From positions 1 through 64,000 of the forward strand of contig NZ_JASHJC010000018.1 of the NCBI RefSeq assembly GCF_030733385.1: a stretch of 64,000 nucleotides of DNA. The letters are read 5' to 3'. Positions within the stretch are counted from its first letter, which is position 1, and the number at the start of each line of letters is the position of its first letter. Under the pieces are notes generated by a model, which made no database searches, had not been told where the DNA came from, and was given only the letters and a program-made list of their open reading frames with translations. A program made the translations under genes and the position numbers. Shown here one piece after another: positions 24,707 through 35,060 of the stretch. Origin of the DNA: Roseovarius sp. MMSF_3359. Lineage in GTDB: Bacteria > Pseudomonadota > Alphaproteobacteria > Rhodobacterales > Rhodobacteraceae.

Positions 24707-25123
24707 ATGGAACAATTCGCAACATACGGACATGCGATCGTGGCGATGGCGGGGATGGCCATCTTCGGGCTGGTGCTGAGCCCGCTCTCGGCCATGCGCA
24801 AGTCCAAGCTGGGCCTCGCGCCCGGTGCGGAACCTGCGGCGGATTACACGAGCGAGGTCTATCGCTGGCATCGCGCCTACAGCAACCTCTCGGAAACCAT
24901 GGGGTTTTTCGTGGCCTGTACGGTCGCCGCGATCCTGGCTGGGGCCAGCCCGTTTTGGGTGAACCTCCTGGCGTCGGTGTTTTTCCTGAGCCGTGTGGTG
25001 TTGGCGGTGGTTCATATCGGTGGCATTGGCAAGCCGGACATGAGCGCGCGGTCGTTTGTTTACGTGGCCGGTTGGCTGGCCTGTATCCTGCTGGCGCTGC
25101 TGGCGATTTTTGCGGTGCTTTAG
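24707..25123 (+). CDS. MAPEG family membrane protein
   Basis: A 138-residue protein with four membrane helices and the look of the MAPEG family (microsomal glutathione S-transferase-like): RWHRAYSNLSETMGFFVAC is the characteristic loop/helix, and LLASVFFLSRVVLAVVHIGG resembles the third helix. Start taken at ATG 24707, five bases past the nuoF stop; a longer in-frame ORF from 24587 only overlaps nuoF. Why a MAPEG protein lies in the complex I operon is unclear; glutathione-linked protection is possible but unproven. Confidence 0.75.
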   Translation: MEQFATYGHAIVAMAGMAIFGLVLSPLSAMRKSKLGLAPGAEPAADYTSEVYRWHRAYSNLSETMGFFVACTVAAILAGASPFWVNLLASVFFLSRVVLAVVHIGGIGKPDMSARSFVYVAGWLACILLALLAIFAVL

Positions 25124-25172
25124 GGTGAAGGTGATGCAGACATATCATCGGCCCGTTGGGGGAGGGGTGCAC

Positions 25173-25505
25173 ATGAGGATGCTGGTACTGTTTATGGCGT
25201 CGGCTTTGATGCTTGCCGGATGCACGAACAAGGACAAGCGGGTCTATTTCGACGGGAAATACTATCCTGCGAAGGCCAAGAAGGTGAAGGGCGATCGCGA
25301 ATCCTTCGTGGTCAATGTCCGTAAGGCTTCGCAGGGCCTGCCCGGCGCACGCGAGGCAGGGCGCCACGCTGGTACGCGCTACTGCGTCGAGACCTTCGGG
25401 TATTCCGAGATCGACTGGCAGATCGGACCGGATGCGGAGGATGCGCAACTGTCGACGAGCAAGGGTAATCTGGTGCTGAGAGGGCGCTGTAAAGTATGGG
25501 AATAA
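25173..25505 (+). CDS. Small lipoprotein, unknown function
   Basis: A 110-residue predicted lipoprotein. MRMLVLFMASALMLAGC ends in a lipobox, then a basic, tyrosine-rich segment (VYFDGKYYPAKAKKVKG) and two later cysteines (RYCVETF and GRCKVW). A GGGGGAGG sequence about ten bases upstream supports ATG 25173 over the in-frame 25056 and 25134. It is the second lipoprotein gene in this operon and I do not recognise a family. Confidence 0.65.
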   Translation: MRMLVLFMASALMLAGCTNKDKRVYFDGKYYPAKAKKVKGDRESFVVNVRKASQGLPGAREAGRHAGTRYCVETFGYSEIDWQIGPDAEDAQLSTSKGNLVLRGRCKVWE

Positions 25506-25626
25506 AGCGCGTCATATCAATGTGTTGCGGGGCCTGTTATTGCATATCAGGCGCTGGCCGCTCCACTTTTGCGATGCGGGGGGCCTCATTCTCGGGGGCG
25601 CCCGGCTTTCGCATGAGAGGAGACAC

Positions 25627-26037
25627 ATGATGCGTATTTTGTCCACATTGGCGCTGAGTATTGCGCTTGCCGCGACATCGGTGGGGGCGTCGGCCCAATC
25701 CGGTCTCTATAATGAAAAAGACATCAACGACGGCCTGCTTATCATCGCGGTGGCCGACAAGATCCGGCGGGGATGTGACAGCATTTCGGCCCGGATTTTC
25801 AAGGCACGCTCCTATGCGGTGGGTCTCAAGGAGCTGGCATCGTCGCGTGGCTACAGCGATGAAGAGATCGACAACTATATCGAGAACAAGGAAAACAAGG
25901 CCGAGATGCGCCTGCGCCGCAACGCCTATTTCCAATCCAAAGGGGCCAGCAACCTGGACCCGGAGAGCCTGTGCGTGTTGGGCCGGGCTGAAATCCAGAA
26001 ACAAAGCCAGATCGGCGCTTTACTGAGAGCAAGGTGA
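25627..26037 (+). CDS. Exported DUF5333-like protein
   Basis: A 136-residue protein with a signal peptide ([20 protein letters not shown]) and a mostly helical mature part ([43 protein letters not shown]). Two cysteines (RRGCDS and ESLCVLG) could pair. GAGAGGAG precedes the ATG at 25627. It resembles the DUF5333 proteins of rhodobacterial nuo operons, by memory. It is the gene immediately before nuoG. Role unknown. Confidence 0.6.
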   Translation: MMRILSTLALSIALAATSVGASAQSGLYNEKDINDGLLIIAVADKIRRGCDSISARIFKARSYAVGLKELASSRGYSDEEIDNYIENKENKAEMRLRRNAYFQSKGASNLDPESLCVLGRAEIQKQSQIGALLRAR

Positions 26038-26044
26038 ATTTGGG

Positions 26045-28063
26045 ATGTCCGACCTACGCAAGATCATCATCGACGATAACGAGATCGAGGTAGATGGCGC
26101 GATGACGCTGATCCAGGCCTGTGAACAGGCCGGGATCGAAGTGCCGCGTTTCTGTTACCACGAACGTCTGTCGATTGCCGGGAACTGCCGGATGTGCCTT
26201 GTCGAGGTCGTGGGCGGCCCGCCGAAACCCGCCGCCTCCTGTGCGATGCAGGTGCGCGATCTGCGGCCCGGCCCCGAGGGACAGCCGCCCGTGGTCAAGA
26301 CCAACAGCCCGATGGTCAAGAAGGCCCGCGAGGGGGTGATGGAGTTCCTGCTCATCAACCACCCGCTCGATTGCCCGATCTGCGACCAGGGCGGTGAGTG
26401 TGATTTGCAAGACCAGGCAATGGCTTACGGCGTGGACTTCAGCCGTTTCCGCGAGGCCAAGCGCGCCGTGGATGACCTTGATCTCGGCCCGCTGGTCGAA
26501 ACCCACATGACGCGCTGCATCTCCTGCACCCGCTGTGTGCGCTTCACGACTGAGGTCGCCGGGATTACCCAGATGGGTCAGACCGGTCGCGGCGAGGATA
26601 GCGAGATCACCGCCTATTTGGGCGAGACGCTCGACAGCAACATGCAGGGCAACATCATCGACCTCTGCCCGGTGGGCGCACTGGTCTCGAAACCCTATGC
26701 CTTCACCGCTCGCCCGTGGGAGCTTACCAAGACCGAAACCATCGACGTGATGGACGCGCTTGGGTCGAACATCCGCGTGGATTGCAAGGGCCGCGAAGTG
26801 ATGCGCATCCTGCCGCGCAACAATGATGGCGTGAACGAGGAATGGATTTCCGACAAGTCGCGTTTCGTCTGGGATGGTCTGCGCCGTCAGCGCCTTGACC
26901 GGCCCTATATTCGTGAAAACGGCAAGCTGCGCCCGGCAAGCTGGGGCGAGGCGCTTGACGCTGCGGCCGCTGCCATGAAGGGCAAGAAGATTGCCGGTCT
27001 GGTGGGCGATCTGGCCCCGGTCGAGGCCGCCTTTGCGCTCAAGCAGTTGATCGAAGGGCAGGGTGGCTCGGTCGAATGCCGGACCGATGGCGCGAAACTG
27101 CCCGCGGGCAACCGGTCGGCCTATGTCGGCACGGCGGCCATCGAGGACATTGATGAGGCGAAGTTCATCATGCTCATCGGCAGCAACCCGAGGGTCGAGG
27201 CGCCGGTGCTGAATTCCCGCATCCGCAAGGCATGGAGCCGCGGAGCCACGGTTGGGTTGATCGGCGAAGCGGTCGATCTGACCTTCGACTACACCCATGT
27301 CGGCACGGACCGCGCCGCGCTGGAGGGGGTTCTGGGCAAGGAACATGGCGCCGTGCTGGACGCGCCGAGCGTTGTGATCGTGGGGCAGGGCGCCCTGCGC
27401 GAGGCCGATGGCGAGGCGGTTCTGGCCGCCGCGATGCGCCTGGCCGATGAAACCAAATCCAAACTGCTGGTCCTGCATACCGCCGCGGCCCGGGTGGGTG
27501 CGATGGATGTGGGCTGCACCACCGAAGGCGGGCTCAATGCGGCCATCGACGGGGCCGAGGTAATCTACAATCTCGGCGCGGATGAGGTCGAGATCGCCGA
27601 TGGTGCCTTTGTCATCTACCAGGGCAGCCATGGGGATCGTGGGGCGCATCGCGCCGACGTGATCCTGCCCGGCGCGGCCTACACCGAAGAACAAGGGCTT
27701 TTCGTCAACACCGAAGGCCGTCCGCAACTGGCGCTGCGTGCGGGGTTCGCGCCCGGTGAGGCCAAGGAAAACTGGGCGATCCTGCGGGCGCTCAGCGGCG
27801 AGATGGGCGCGGCGCTGCCCTATGACAACCTCGCGCAGCTCAGGCAGGCGATGGTCGAGGTCGCACAGCACCTGACCCAGATCGACGACGTTCCGGAAAA
27901 CGAGTGGCAGGCGCTGCCCGCGGGCACGCTTGGCAAGGCCGATTTCCGCGGCGCAATCGCGGATTTCTACCTGACCAACCCGATCGCCCGCGCAAGCCAG
28001 CTCATGGCCGAGCTCAGCGCCAATGCCAAGGCGCGTGGTAGCAAACCGATGGCTGCCGAGTAA
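26045..28063 (+). CDS. nuoG: NADH-quinone oxidoreductase subunit G
   Basis: 75-kDa subunit, 672 residues, carrying the main electron wire of the peripheral arm. The N-terminal ferredoxin domain has [19 protein letters not shown] and the Cys in AASCAMQ for the [2Fe-2S] cluster N1b. The next motif [17 protein letters not shown] and a preceding His serve N5, and [11 protein letters not shown] with LCPVGAL serves N4. The remainder is a molybdopterin-oxidoreductase-like fold without obvious molybdenum ligation, as expected for the alphaproteobacterial form. The following lipoprotein gene overlaps its stop by one base. Confidence 0.95.
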   Translation: MSDLRKIIIDDNEIEVDGAMTLIQACEQAGIEVPRFCYHERLSIAGNCRMCLVEVVGGPPKPAASCAMQVRDLRPGPEGQPPVVKTNSPMVKKAREGVMEFLLINHPLDCPICDQGGECDLQDQAMAYGVDFSRFREAKRAVDDLDLGPLVETHMTRCISCTRCVRFTTEVAGITQMGQTGRGEDSEITAYLGETLDSNMQGNIIDLCPVGALVSKPYAFTARPWELTKTETIDVMDALGSNIRVDCKGREVMRILPRNNDGVNEEWISDKSRFVWDGLRRQRLDRPYIRENGKLRPASWGEALDAAAAAMKGKKIAGLVGDLAPVEAAFALKQLIEGQGGSVECRTDGAKLPAGNRSAYVGTAAIEDIDEAKFIMLIGSNPRVEAPVLNSRIRKAWSRGATVGLIGEAVDLTFDYTHVGTDRAALEGVLGKEHGAVLDAPSVVIVGQGALREADGEAVLAAAMRLADETKSKLLVLHTAAARVGAMDVGCTTEGGLNAAIDGAEVIYNLGADEVEIADGAFVIYQGSHGDRGAHRADVILPGAAYTEEQGLFVNTEGRPQLALRAGFAPGEAKENWAILRALSGEMGAALPYDNLAQLRQAMVEVAQHLTQIDDVPENEWQALPAGTLGKADFRGAIADFYLTNPIARASQLMAELSANAKARGSKPMAAE

Positions 28064-28464
28064 TGCGCACCGCGCTGGTCATATCCCCCATGGTCCTTGC
28101 CCTTGCGGCGGGGCTTGCGGGCTGTGACACGCAGACCGACGAGGTCAGCCGTGATGCCCCCATTTATCGGGGGATCGACACGCGGCTACTGGACGGTGAT
28201 TTGGTCAATTTCCACGTCGCGATGGTGGGCGAAGACCTGGCCGATGATGTGGATCAATACGCCGAATGCGCCGCTGCGCAATATACCCTGATCCGGGGCT
28301 ACGGTTTTGCGCGTCATGTACGCACGAATGTGGTCGAAGAGGGTGGCATCTGGCGCGGCGATGCGGTTTATACGATTTCACCGGCGCTGCCCCGTGGACT
28401 GAAGACAATCGACGCAGAAGTCGTCGCCGCGCATTGCGCGGAAAACGGAATACCGATGGTGTGA
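28063..28464 (+). CDS. Lipoprotein in the nuo operon, unknown function
   Basis: A 133-residue predicted lipoprotein. The signal [21 protein letters not shown] ends in a lipobox. The mature region has Cys in YAECAAAQY and AAHCAENG. It overlaps nuoG by one base and ends eight bases before nuoH. Third lipoprotein of the operon. No family recognised; it presumably sits on the periplasmic face of the inner membrane, or in the outer membrane. Confidence 0.65.
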   Translation: MRTALVISPMVLALAAGLAGCDTQTDEVSRDAPIYRGIDTRLLDGDLVNFHVAMVGEDLADDVDQYAECAAAQYTLIRGYGFARHVRTNVVEEGGIWRGDAVYTISPALPRGLKTIDAEVVAAHCAENGIPMV

Positions 28465-28471
28465 GGACCTG

Positions 28472-29509
28472 ATGGCTGAATTCTTTACAACCCCCCTCGG
28501 GATCGCGGTTCTGATCGTGGCGCAATGTCTGGCGGTCATCGCCTTCGTCATGGTCAGCCTGCTGTTTCTGGTCTACGGCGACCGCAAGATCTGGGCGGCG
28601 GTGCAGATGCGGCGCGGCCCGAACGTGGTGGGGACCTTCGGGCTTTTGCAATCGGTCGCGGACGCACTGAAATATGTCGTCAAAGAGGTCGTTGTCCCCG
28701 CGGGCGCCGACAAGGCGGTGTTCATGCTGGCGCCGATGACCAGTTTCGTGCTGGCCATCCTCGCCTGGGCGGTCATTCCAATGAACGACGGCTGGGTTCT
28801 GAGCGATATCAACGTGGCCATCCTCTTTGTCTTCGCGGTTTCCTCGCTGGAGGTTTACGGCGTCATCATGGGGGGATGGGCGTCAAACTCGAAATACCCG
28901 TTCCTGGGGTCCCTCCGCTCAGCGGCGCAGATGATTTCCTACGAGGTCTCCATTGGCCTCATCATCATCGGCGTCATCATCTCGACAGGTTCGATGAATT
29001 TCGGCGATATCGTCGCCGCGCAGGATGGCGATTATGGCTTCTTTAGCTGGTACTGGCTGCCGCATTTCCCGATGGTCTTCCTGTTCTTCATCTCGGCTTT
29101 GGCCGAAACCAACCGCCCGCCCTTCGACCTGCCGGAGGCCGAGTCCGAGCTGGTGGCTGGGTATCAGGTCGAATATTCCTCGACGCCGTTCCTTCTCTTC
29201 ATGGCCGGCGAATATATCGCCATCTTCCTGATGTGCGCGCTGACCTCGCTTCTCTTCTTCGGCGGTTGGCTCTCGCCCATCCCGGGTCTGCCGGATGGCG
29301 TCTTCTGGATGATCGCCAAGATGGCATTCTTCTTCTTCATCTTCGCGATGGTCAAGGCGATCACGCCGCGCTACCGCTATGACCAGTTGATGCGGATCGG
29401 CTGGAAGGTGTTCCTGCCGCTCTCGCTGGCCTGGGTGGTCATCGTCTCGTTCCTCGCAAAATTCGAAGTCCTCGGCGGCGCATGGGCCCGCTGGGCCGTA
29501 GGAGGCTGA
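28472..29509 (+). CDS. nuoH: NADH-quinone oxidoreductase subunit H
   Basis: ND1 homologue, 345 residues with about eight membrane helices, forming the quinone-entry channel at the joint of the two arms. Diagnostic motifs are [20 protein letters not shown] near the N terminus and the cytoplasmic loop [23 protein letters not shown], with the conserved acidic residues. [22 protein letters not shown] marks the C-terminal part. It is followed one base later by nuoI. Confidence 0.96.
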   Translation: MAEFFTTPLGIAVLIVAQCLAVIAFVMVSLLFLVYGDRKIWAAVQMRRGPNVVGTFGLLQSVADALKYVVKEVVVPAGADKAVFMLAPMTSFVLAILAWAVIPMNDGWVLSDINVAILFVFAVSSLEVYGVIMGGWASNSKYPFLGSLRSAAQMISYEVSIGLIIIGVIISTGSMNFGDIVAAQDGDYGFFSWYWLPHFPMVFLFFISALAETNRPPFDLPEAESELVAGYQVEYSSTPFLLFMAGEYIAIFLMCALTSLLFFGGWLSPIPGLPDGVFWMIAKMAFFFFIFAMVKAITPRYRYDQLMRIGWKVFLPLSLAWVVIVSFLAKFEVLGGAWARWAVGG

Positions 29510-29510
29510 T

Positions 29511-30005
29511 ATGACACAGATAGATTACGGACGCGCGGCGGGATATTTCCTGCTCACCGACTTCATCAAGGGCTTCAAGCTGGGGCTGAAGTATTTCTTT
29601 GCGCCCAAGGCCACGGTGAATTACCCGCATGAAAAGGGCCCGCTGAGCCCGCGGTTCCGGGGCGAGCATGCGCTGCGCCGGTATCCCAATGGCGAGGAAC
29701 GCTGCATTGCCTGCAAGCTATGCGAGGCGATCTGTCCGGCGCAGGCGATCACCATCGACGCGGAACCCCGCGATGACGGGTCGCGCCGCACCACGCGCTA
29801 TGACATCGACATGACCAAGTGCATCTATTGCGGTTTCTGCCAGGAGGCCTGCCCGGTCGATGCCATCGTCGAGGGGCCGAATTTCGAGTTTGCCACCGAG
29901 ACCCGTGAGGAGCTGTTTTACGACAAGCAGAAACTGCTGGACAATGGTGAACGCTGGGAAGCCGAGATCGCCCGCAACCTCGAACTGGACGCGCCTTACC
30001 GATGA
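29511..30005 (+). CDS. nuoI: NADH-quinone oxidoreductase subunit I
   Basis: 23-kDa subunit with two [4Fe-4S] clusters (N6a and N6b), 164 residues. Two ferredoxin motifs are clear: [16 protein letters not shown] and [16 protein letters not shown]. The N-terminal [31 protein letters not shown] segment lies along the membrane arm. It joins NuoG to NuoB in the electron path. The next gene overlaps its stop by four bases (ATGA). Confidence 0.96.
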   Translation: MTQIDYGRAAGYFLLTDFIKGFKLGLKYFFAPKATVNYPHEKGPLSPRFRGEHALRRYPNGEERCIACKLCEAICPAQAITIDAEPRDDGSRRTTRYDIDMTKCIYCGFCQEACPVDAIVEGPNFEFATETREELFYDKQKLLDNGERWEAEIARNLELDAPYR

Positions 30006-30415
30006 GCGACACCACCAACCCCTTTGCCGCGATGATGGCCCAGGCGCAGGAGATGGCGAAAGCCTTCAATCCGGCGCTGGAATCCTTCACGCCCAAGGAC
30101 CTTGAAAAGCTCTGGCCGACCATGCCCAAGGAATTCATGGAAATGAGTTTTGGCAAGGGGTTGAGCAAGGACGGGTTGGATGCCAAGACGCGGCTGCTGA
30201 TCACGCTGTCGGGGCTCACGATGCTGGGCGCGCAGAGCGATACGCAGATCCGCATGACCGTGCGCCACGCGCTTGAGGCCGGGGCCACCAAGGATGAGAT
30301 AGCCGAGACCATCGGGATGATGTCGATGTTCGCGGGCCTGCCGTCGATGACCCGCGCGATGGAGACCGCGCGCGAGGTGCTCGACGGGCACGAGGAAGAG
30401 GGAAAAGAGACATGA
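30002..30415 (+). CDS. Carboxymuconolactone decarboxylase (CMD) family protein
   Basis: A 137-residue protein of the CMD/AhpD fold: [19 protein letters not shown] and [24 protein letters not shown] are the family helices. It lacks the CxxC pair of AhpD-type peroxidase reductases, and neither decarboxylase nor thiol chemistry is evident. It overlaps both nuoI (4 bases) and nuoJ (4 bases) and so is co-translated with complex I subunits. The family is sure; its role here is unknown. Confidence 0.8.
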   Translation: MSDTTNPFAAMMAQAQEMAKAFNPALESFTPKDLEKLWPTMPKEFMEMSFGKGLSKDGLDAKTRLLITLSGLTMLGAQSDTQIRMTVRHALEAGATKDEIAETIGMMSMFAGLPSMTRAMETAREVLDGHEEEGKET

Positions 30416-31020
30416 CCATCGCGAGCCTATGCTTCTACCTGTTTGCGATTTCGGTACTGGTGGGCGGACTTTTCACCGTCATCAGCCGGAACCCGGTGCA
30501 TTCGGTGCTGTGGCTGATCCTCTCCTTCATCAGCGCGGCGGGCTTGTTTGTCCTGCTCGGCGCGGAATTCGTGGCGATGCTTCTGGTCATCGTCTATGTC
30601 GGCGCGGTCGCGGTGCTCTTCCTCTTCGTGGTGATGATGCTCGACGTGGATTTTGCCGAGTTGAAGGCGGAGATGGCGAAATACATGCCGCTGGCGCTGC
30701 TCATCGGGATGATACTCCTGATGCAGTTCGGCCTCGCCTACGGTGTCTGGGAAACCGCCGAGGGCGCCGAAGCGGCCCGCGCGGCAGTGCCACCCGAAGG
30801 TGTGCAGAACACGGCGGCGCTTGGCCTCCTGCTCTATGACAAATACTTCCTCCTCTTCCAACTGGCCGGTCTGATCCTGCTGGTGGCGATGATCGGGGCG
30901 ATCGTCCTGACCCTGCGTCACCGCGCGGATGTCAAACGCCAGGACGTGCTGGCGCAGATGTACCGCGATCCGGCCAAGGCGATGGAACTCAAAGACGTGA
31001 AACCGGGGCAGGGGCTTTAA
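30412..31020 (+). CDS. nuoJ: NADH-quinone oxidoreductase subunit J
   Basis: ND6 homologue, 202 residues with five membrane helices. The third helix carries [18 protein letters not shown] with the pi-bulge region implicated in coupling quinone chemistry to proton movement. [13 protein letters not shown] near the N terminus is typical. Start overlaps the CMD gene stop. A 44-base gap precedes nuoK. Confidence 0.95.
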   Translation: MTIASLCFYLFAISVLVGGLFTVISRNPVHSVLWLILSFISAAGLFVLLGAEFVAMLLVIVYVGAVAVLFLFVVMMLDVDFAELKAEMAKYMPLALLIGMILLMQFGLAYGVWETAEGAEAARAAVPPEGVQNTAALGLLLYDKYFLLFQLAGLILLVAMIGAIVLTLRHRADVKRQDVLAQMYRDPAKAMELKDVKPGQGL

Positions 31021-31064
31021 CGCCACCGAACTGACCCAGGCAAAAAAAGAAACCGAGGGACGAC

Positions 31065-31370
31065 ATGATAGGTTTGGAACATTATCTGACGGTGGCGGCG
31101 GCCTTGTTCGTCATTGGCATTTTCGGCCTCTTCCTCAATCGGAAGAACGTCATCATCCTTCTGATGTCGATCGAACTCATGCTCTTGTCGGTCAACATCA
31201 ACCTCGTCGCCTTCTCAAGCTACGCGGGCGACCTGGTGGGGCAGGTCTTTACCCTCTTCGTGCTGACCGTGGCGGCTGCCGAGGCGGCGATTGGCCTCGC
31301 GATCTTGGTTTGCTTCTTCCGCAACCGCGGCACGATCGCGGTCGAAGATGTCAACGTGATGAAGGGCTGA
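31065..31370 (+). CDS. nuoK: NADH-quinone oxidoreductase subunit K
   Basis: ND4L homologue, 101 residues with three membrane helices. [21 protein letters not shown] carries the conserved glutamate of helix 2, and [18 protein letters not shown] the second conserved glutamate. Part of the central hydrophilic axis of the membrane arm. The gene is preceded by AAGAAACCGAGGGACGAC and followed five bases later by nuoL. Confidence 0.95.
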   Translation: MIGLEHYLTVAAALFVIGIFGLFLNRKNVIILLMSIELMLLSVNINLVAFSSYAGDLVGQVFTLFVLTVAAAEAAIGLAILVCFFRNRGTIAVEDVNVMKG

Positions 31371-31374
31371 TATT

Positions 31375-33498
31375 ATGGAAAAGATCATCCTCTTCGCGCC
31401 GCTGATCGGGGCCATCATCGCAGGTTTCGGCTGGCGGATCATCGGGGACAAGGGGGCGCAATGGGTCACCACGGGCCTTCTGTTCCTCTGCGCCTTCCTG
31501 AGCTGGATCGTGTTCCTGGGTCACGATGGCACAACCCAATACATTCACGTCCTCGACTGGGTGCAGTCGGGCACGCTCGACACCGCCTGGGCCATCCGCC
31601 TCGACCGGTTGACGGCGATCATGCTCATTGTGGTCACAACCGTCTCGGCGCTCGTGCACCTCTATTCCATGGGCTACATGGCGCACGATAGTCAATTTGA
31701 CGAGGAAAAGGAGAGCTACCGCCCGCGGTTCTTTGCGTATCTGAGCCTCTTCACCTTCGCGATGCTGATGCTGGTGACCGCCGACAACCTGGCGCAGATG
31801 TTCTTCGGTTGGGAAGGCGTGGGCCTCGCCTCGTACCTGCTCATCGGTTTCTACTACCGCAAACCGAGCGCCAACGCGGCCGCGATCAAGGCTTTTGTCG
31901 TCAACCGCGTAGGCGATTTCGGCTTCGCCCTTGGCATCTTCGCGCTGTACTACCTGACGGACTCGATCAAGTTCGACGATATCTTTGCCGCCGCCCAAGA
32001 GCTGGCGGAAACGCAGCTGACCTTCCTCTGGACGGACTGGAACGCGGCCAACCTGATTGCCTTCCTGCTCTTCGTGGGCGCCATGGGCAAGTCGGCGCAG
32101 CTCTTCCTGCACACCTGGCTGCCGGATGCGATGGAAGGCCCGACACCGGTGTCGGCGCTCATTCACGCGGCGACCATGGTGACGGCGGGCGTGTTCCTGG
32201 TCTGCCGCATGTCGCCGCTGATGGAGTTTGCCCCCGAAGCCAAGATGTTCGTCATGTACCTCGGCGCCTCTACGGCCTTCTTTGCAGCCACGGTGGGGCT
32301 GGTGCAGAACGACATCAAGCGCGTGATCGCCTATTCGACCTGCTCGCAGCTGGGCTACATGTTCGTGGCCGCGGGTGTGGGCGTCTATTCGGTCGCGATG
32401 TTCCACCTCTTCACCCACGCCTTCTTCAAGGCGATGCTCTTCTTGGGCGCCGGGTCGGTCATCCACGGGATGCACCATGAGCAGGACATGCGGAACTATG
32501 GCGGTCTGCGCAAGAAGCTGCCCTACACGTTCTGGGCCATGATGATCGGCACGCTGGCCATCACCGGTGTCGGCATTCCGCTCTCCGGCTGGATTGGTTT
32601 TGCGGGGTTTGCCTCCAAGGATGCGGTCATCGAGAGCGCCTATGCCTTCGCGCCCGGCGGTTATGCCTTCTGGCTCCTCGTCGTGGCGGCGCTTTTCACC
32701 AGCTTCTATTCTTGGCGGCTCATGTTCATGACCTTCTACGGCGAGCCGCGCGGTGACAAGCATACCCATGACCACGCCCATGAAAGCCCGATGGTCATGC
32801 TGATCCCGCTTGGTGTGCTGAGCCTTGGGGCGATCTTTGCCGGTGCGATCTGGTATTCCGCCTTCTTCGGCAAGACCAACGAGGTCGCGTCTTTCTTCGG
32901 GGTGCCCTATGCGCAGGAAGCCCATGATGAGGGTCATGATGACGGCCACGGCGACGACCATGCCGAGGCCAAGGATGACCACGGTGAGGCCAAAGCCGAA
33001 GGCAAGGACAAGAAGAAAACATCCTACGTGTTTGCCGGCAAGCCAGGCGAGGGCGCGATTTACACCGGCAAGGACAACCACGTCATGCACGACGCGCATT
33101 ACGTGCCGAAATGGGTCAAGGTCTCGCCTTTCATCGCGATGCTGCTTGGCCTTGCGACGGCCTATTGGTTCTACATCGTCAATCCGGCGCTGCCCAAACG
33201 CCTGGCTGAAAACCAGCGTCCGCTCTACAACTTCCTGCTCAACAAGTGGTACTTTGACGAGATCTACGATTTCCTCTTTGTCCGGCCCGCAATGGCATTG
33301 GGCTCGTTCTTCTGGAAACGGGGCGATGGCAGCGTCATCGACGGCACGATCAACGGGGTTGCGATGGGGATCATCCCCTTCTTCACCCGCCTCGCAGGGC
33401 GCGCGCAGTCGGGCTACATCTTCACTTATGCATTCGCCATGGTCATTGGTATCGCGGTGCTCATCACCTGGATGAGTTTCACCGGAGGGGCTGAATAA
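31375..33498 (+). CDS. nuoL: NADH-quinone oxidoreductase subunit L
   Basis: ND5 homologue and distal proton-pumping subunit, 707 residues. [19 protein letters not shown] holds the conserved Glu, [26 protein letters not shown] the channel Lys/His region, and CSQLGYMF follows. After the antiporter-like core comes a histidine/acid-rich loop (about residues 516-548, [15 protein letters not shown]) with a smaller His cluster before it ([11 protein letters not shown]). The C-terminal lateral helix and final helix follow. The loop is longer and more His-rich than E. coli NuoL. Confidence 0.95.
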   Translation: MEKIILFAPLIGAIIAGFGWRIIGDKGAQWVTTGLLFLCAFLSWIVFLGHDGTTQYIHVLDWVQSGTLDTAWAIRLDRLTAIMLIVVTTVSALVHLYSMGYMAHDSQFDEEKESYRPRFFAYLSLFTFAMLMLVTADNLAQMFFGWEGVGLASYLLIGFYYRKPSANAAAIKAFVVNRVGDFGFALGIFALYYLTDSIKFDDIFAAAQELAETQLTFLWTDWNAANLIAFLLFVGAMGKSAQLFLHTWLPDAMEGPTPVSALIHAATMVTAGVFLVCRMSPLMEFAPEAKMFVMYLGASTAFFAATVGLVQNDIKRVIAYSTCSQLGYMFVAAGVGVYSVAMFHLFTHAFFKAMLFLGAGSVIHGMHHEQDMRNYGGLRKKLPYTFWAMMIGTLAITGVGIPLSGWIGFAGFASKDAVIESAYAFAPGGYAFWLLVVAALFTSFYSWRLMFMTFYGEPRGDKHTHDHAHESPMVMLIPLGVLSLGAIFAGAIWYSAFFGKTNEVASFFGVPYAQEAHDEGHDDGHGDDHAEAKDDHGEAKAEGKDKKKTSYVFAGKPGEGAIYTGKDNHVMHDAHYVPKWVKVSPFIAMLLGLATAYWFYIVNPALPKRLAENQRPLYNFLLNKWYFDEIYDFLFVRPAMALGSFFWKRGDGSVIDGTINGVAMGIIPFFTRLAGRAQSGYIFTYAFAMVIGIAVLITWMSFTGGAE

Positions 33499-35045
33499 TG
33501 GATAACCTTCTCTCCATCACCACCTTCATCCCGACGATTGCCGCGCTCATTCTGGCGGTCTTCCTGCGGGGTGAGGACGAGGCCGCGCAGCGCAATGCCA
33601 AGTGGGTGGCGCTGATTGCCACCTCGCTGACCTTCGTGGTGTCGCTCTTCATCCTGGCCGGGTTCGATGCCAGTGATACGGGCTTCCAGTTCGTCGAGGA
33701 ACGTAACTGGCTCCTGGGCCTGCAATACAAGATGGGCGTGGACGGGATCAGTGTCCTTTTCGTGATGCTGACCACCTTCATGATGCCGCTGACCATTGCC
33801 GCGTCGTGGAACGTGACCCACCGGGTCAAGGAATACATGATCGCCTTCCTGATCCTTGAAACGCTCATGCTGGGCGTGTTCATGGCGCTCGATCTGGTGC
33901 TTTTCTACCTCTTCTTCGAGGCGGGCCTCATTCCGATGTTCCTCATCATCGGGATCTGGGGCGGCAAGGAGCGGATCTACGCGAGCTTCAAGTTCTTCCT
34001 CTACACCTTCCTCGGCTCGGTGCTGATGCTGGTGGCGATGGTGGCGATGTTCGCCGATGCGGGCACCACCGATATTCCGACGCTGATGAACCACCAGTTC
34101 GCCTCCGACAGTTTCAGCATCCTTGGCGTTTATATCGTCGGCGGCGCGCAAACGCTGATGTTCATCGCCTTCTTCGCGAGCTTCGCGGTCAAGATGCCGA
34201 TGTGGCCGGTCCATACCTGGCTGCCCGATGCCCACGTGCAGGCCCCGACCGCCGGGTCGGTCGTACTGGCGGCGATCCTGCTCAAGATGGGCGGCTACGG
34301 CTTCCTGCGGTTTAGCCTGCCGATGTTCCCGATCGGGTCCGAGGTGATGACGCCGCTGGTCCTCTGGATGTCGGCGATTGCGATTGTCTACACCTCGTTG
34401 GTTGCCCTCGCACAAGAGGATATGAAGAAGCTCATTGCCTATTCATCCGTCGCGCATATGGGTTACGTCACCATGGGCATCTTTGCGGCGAACCAGCAGG
34501 GCATTGATGGTGCGATCTTCCAGATGCTGAGCCACGGTTTCATCTCGGGCGCGCTCTTCCTCTGCGTGGGCGTGATCTATGACCGGATGCACACGCGCGA
34601 GATCGACGCCTATGGCGGGCTGGTCAATCGCATGCCGGCCTATGCGCTGATCTTCATGCTCTTCACCATGGCCAATGTCGGCCTGCCGGGGACCTCGGGG
34701 TTCATCGGGGAATTCCTGACCCTGGTCGGCATCTTCCAGGTCAACACATGGGTGGCGCTGGTGGCGACCTCGGGTGTGATCCTCAGCGCAGCCTATGCGC
34801 TCTGGCTCTATCGCCGGGTCGTCATGGGTGACCTTATCAAGGAAAGCCTCAAGTCGATCTCCGACATGGGCAAGCGTGAGCGCGCGATCTTTGCGCCGCT
34901 GGTGGTGATGACCATCCTGCTGGGTGTCTACCCGAGCCTTGTCACCGATATCATCGGCCCCTCGGTCGAGGCGCTCATTACCAATTACGACGCTGCCCTG
35001 GCAGACGGCCACGCCGCTAGCCAGACCGCAGCCAATTCGCATTAA
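33498..35045 (+). CDS. nuoM: NADH-quinone oxidoreductase subunit M
   Basis: ND4 homologue, proton-pumping membrane subunit, 515 residues. [21 protein letters not shown] holds the functional Glu, [26 protein letters not shown] the central motif, and [16 protein letters not shown] the later signature. The ATG overlaps the nuoL stop by one base. About 14 membrane helices are expected. Confidence 0.95.
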   Translation: MDNLLSITTFIPTIAALILAVFLRGEDEAAQRNAKWVALIATSLTFVVSLFILAGFDASDTGFQFVEERNWLLGLQYKMGVDGISVLFVMLTTFMMPLTIAASWNVTHRVKEYMIAFLILETLMLGVFMALDLVLFYLFFEAGLIPMFLIIGIWGGKERIYASFKFFLYTFLGSVLMLVAMVAMFADAGTTDIPTLMNHQFASDSFSILGVYIVGGAQTLMFIAFFASFAVKMPMWPVHTWLPDAHVQAPTAGSVVLAAILLKMGGYGFLRFSLPMFPIGSEVMTPLVLWMSAIAIVYTSLVALAQEDMKKLIAYSSVAHMGYVTMGIFAANQQGIDGAIFQMLSHGFISGALFLCVGVIYDRMHTREIDAYGGLVNRMPAYALIFMLFTMANVGLPGTSGFIGEFLTLVGIFQVNTWVALVATSGVILSAAYALWLYRRVVMGDLIKESLKSISDMGKRERAIFAPLVVMTILLGVYPSLVTDIIGPSVEALITNYDAALADGHAASQTAANSH

Positions 35046-35060
35046 CCGGAGGCCCTTGGC

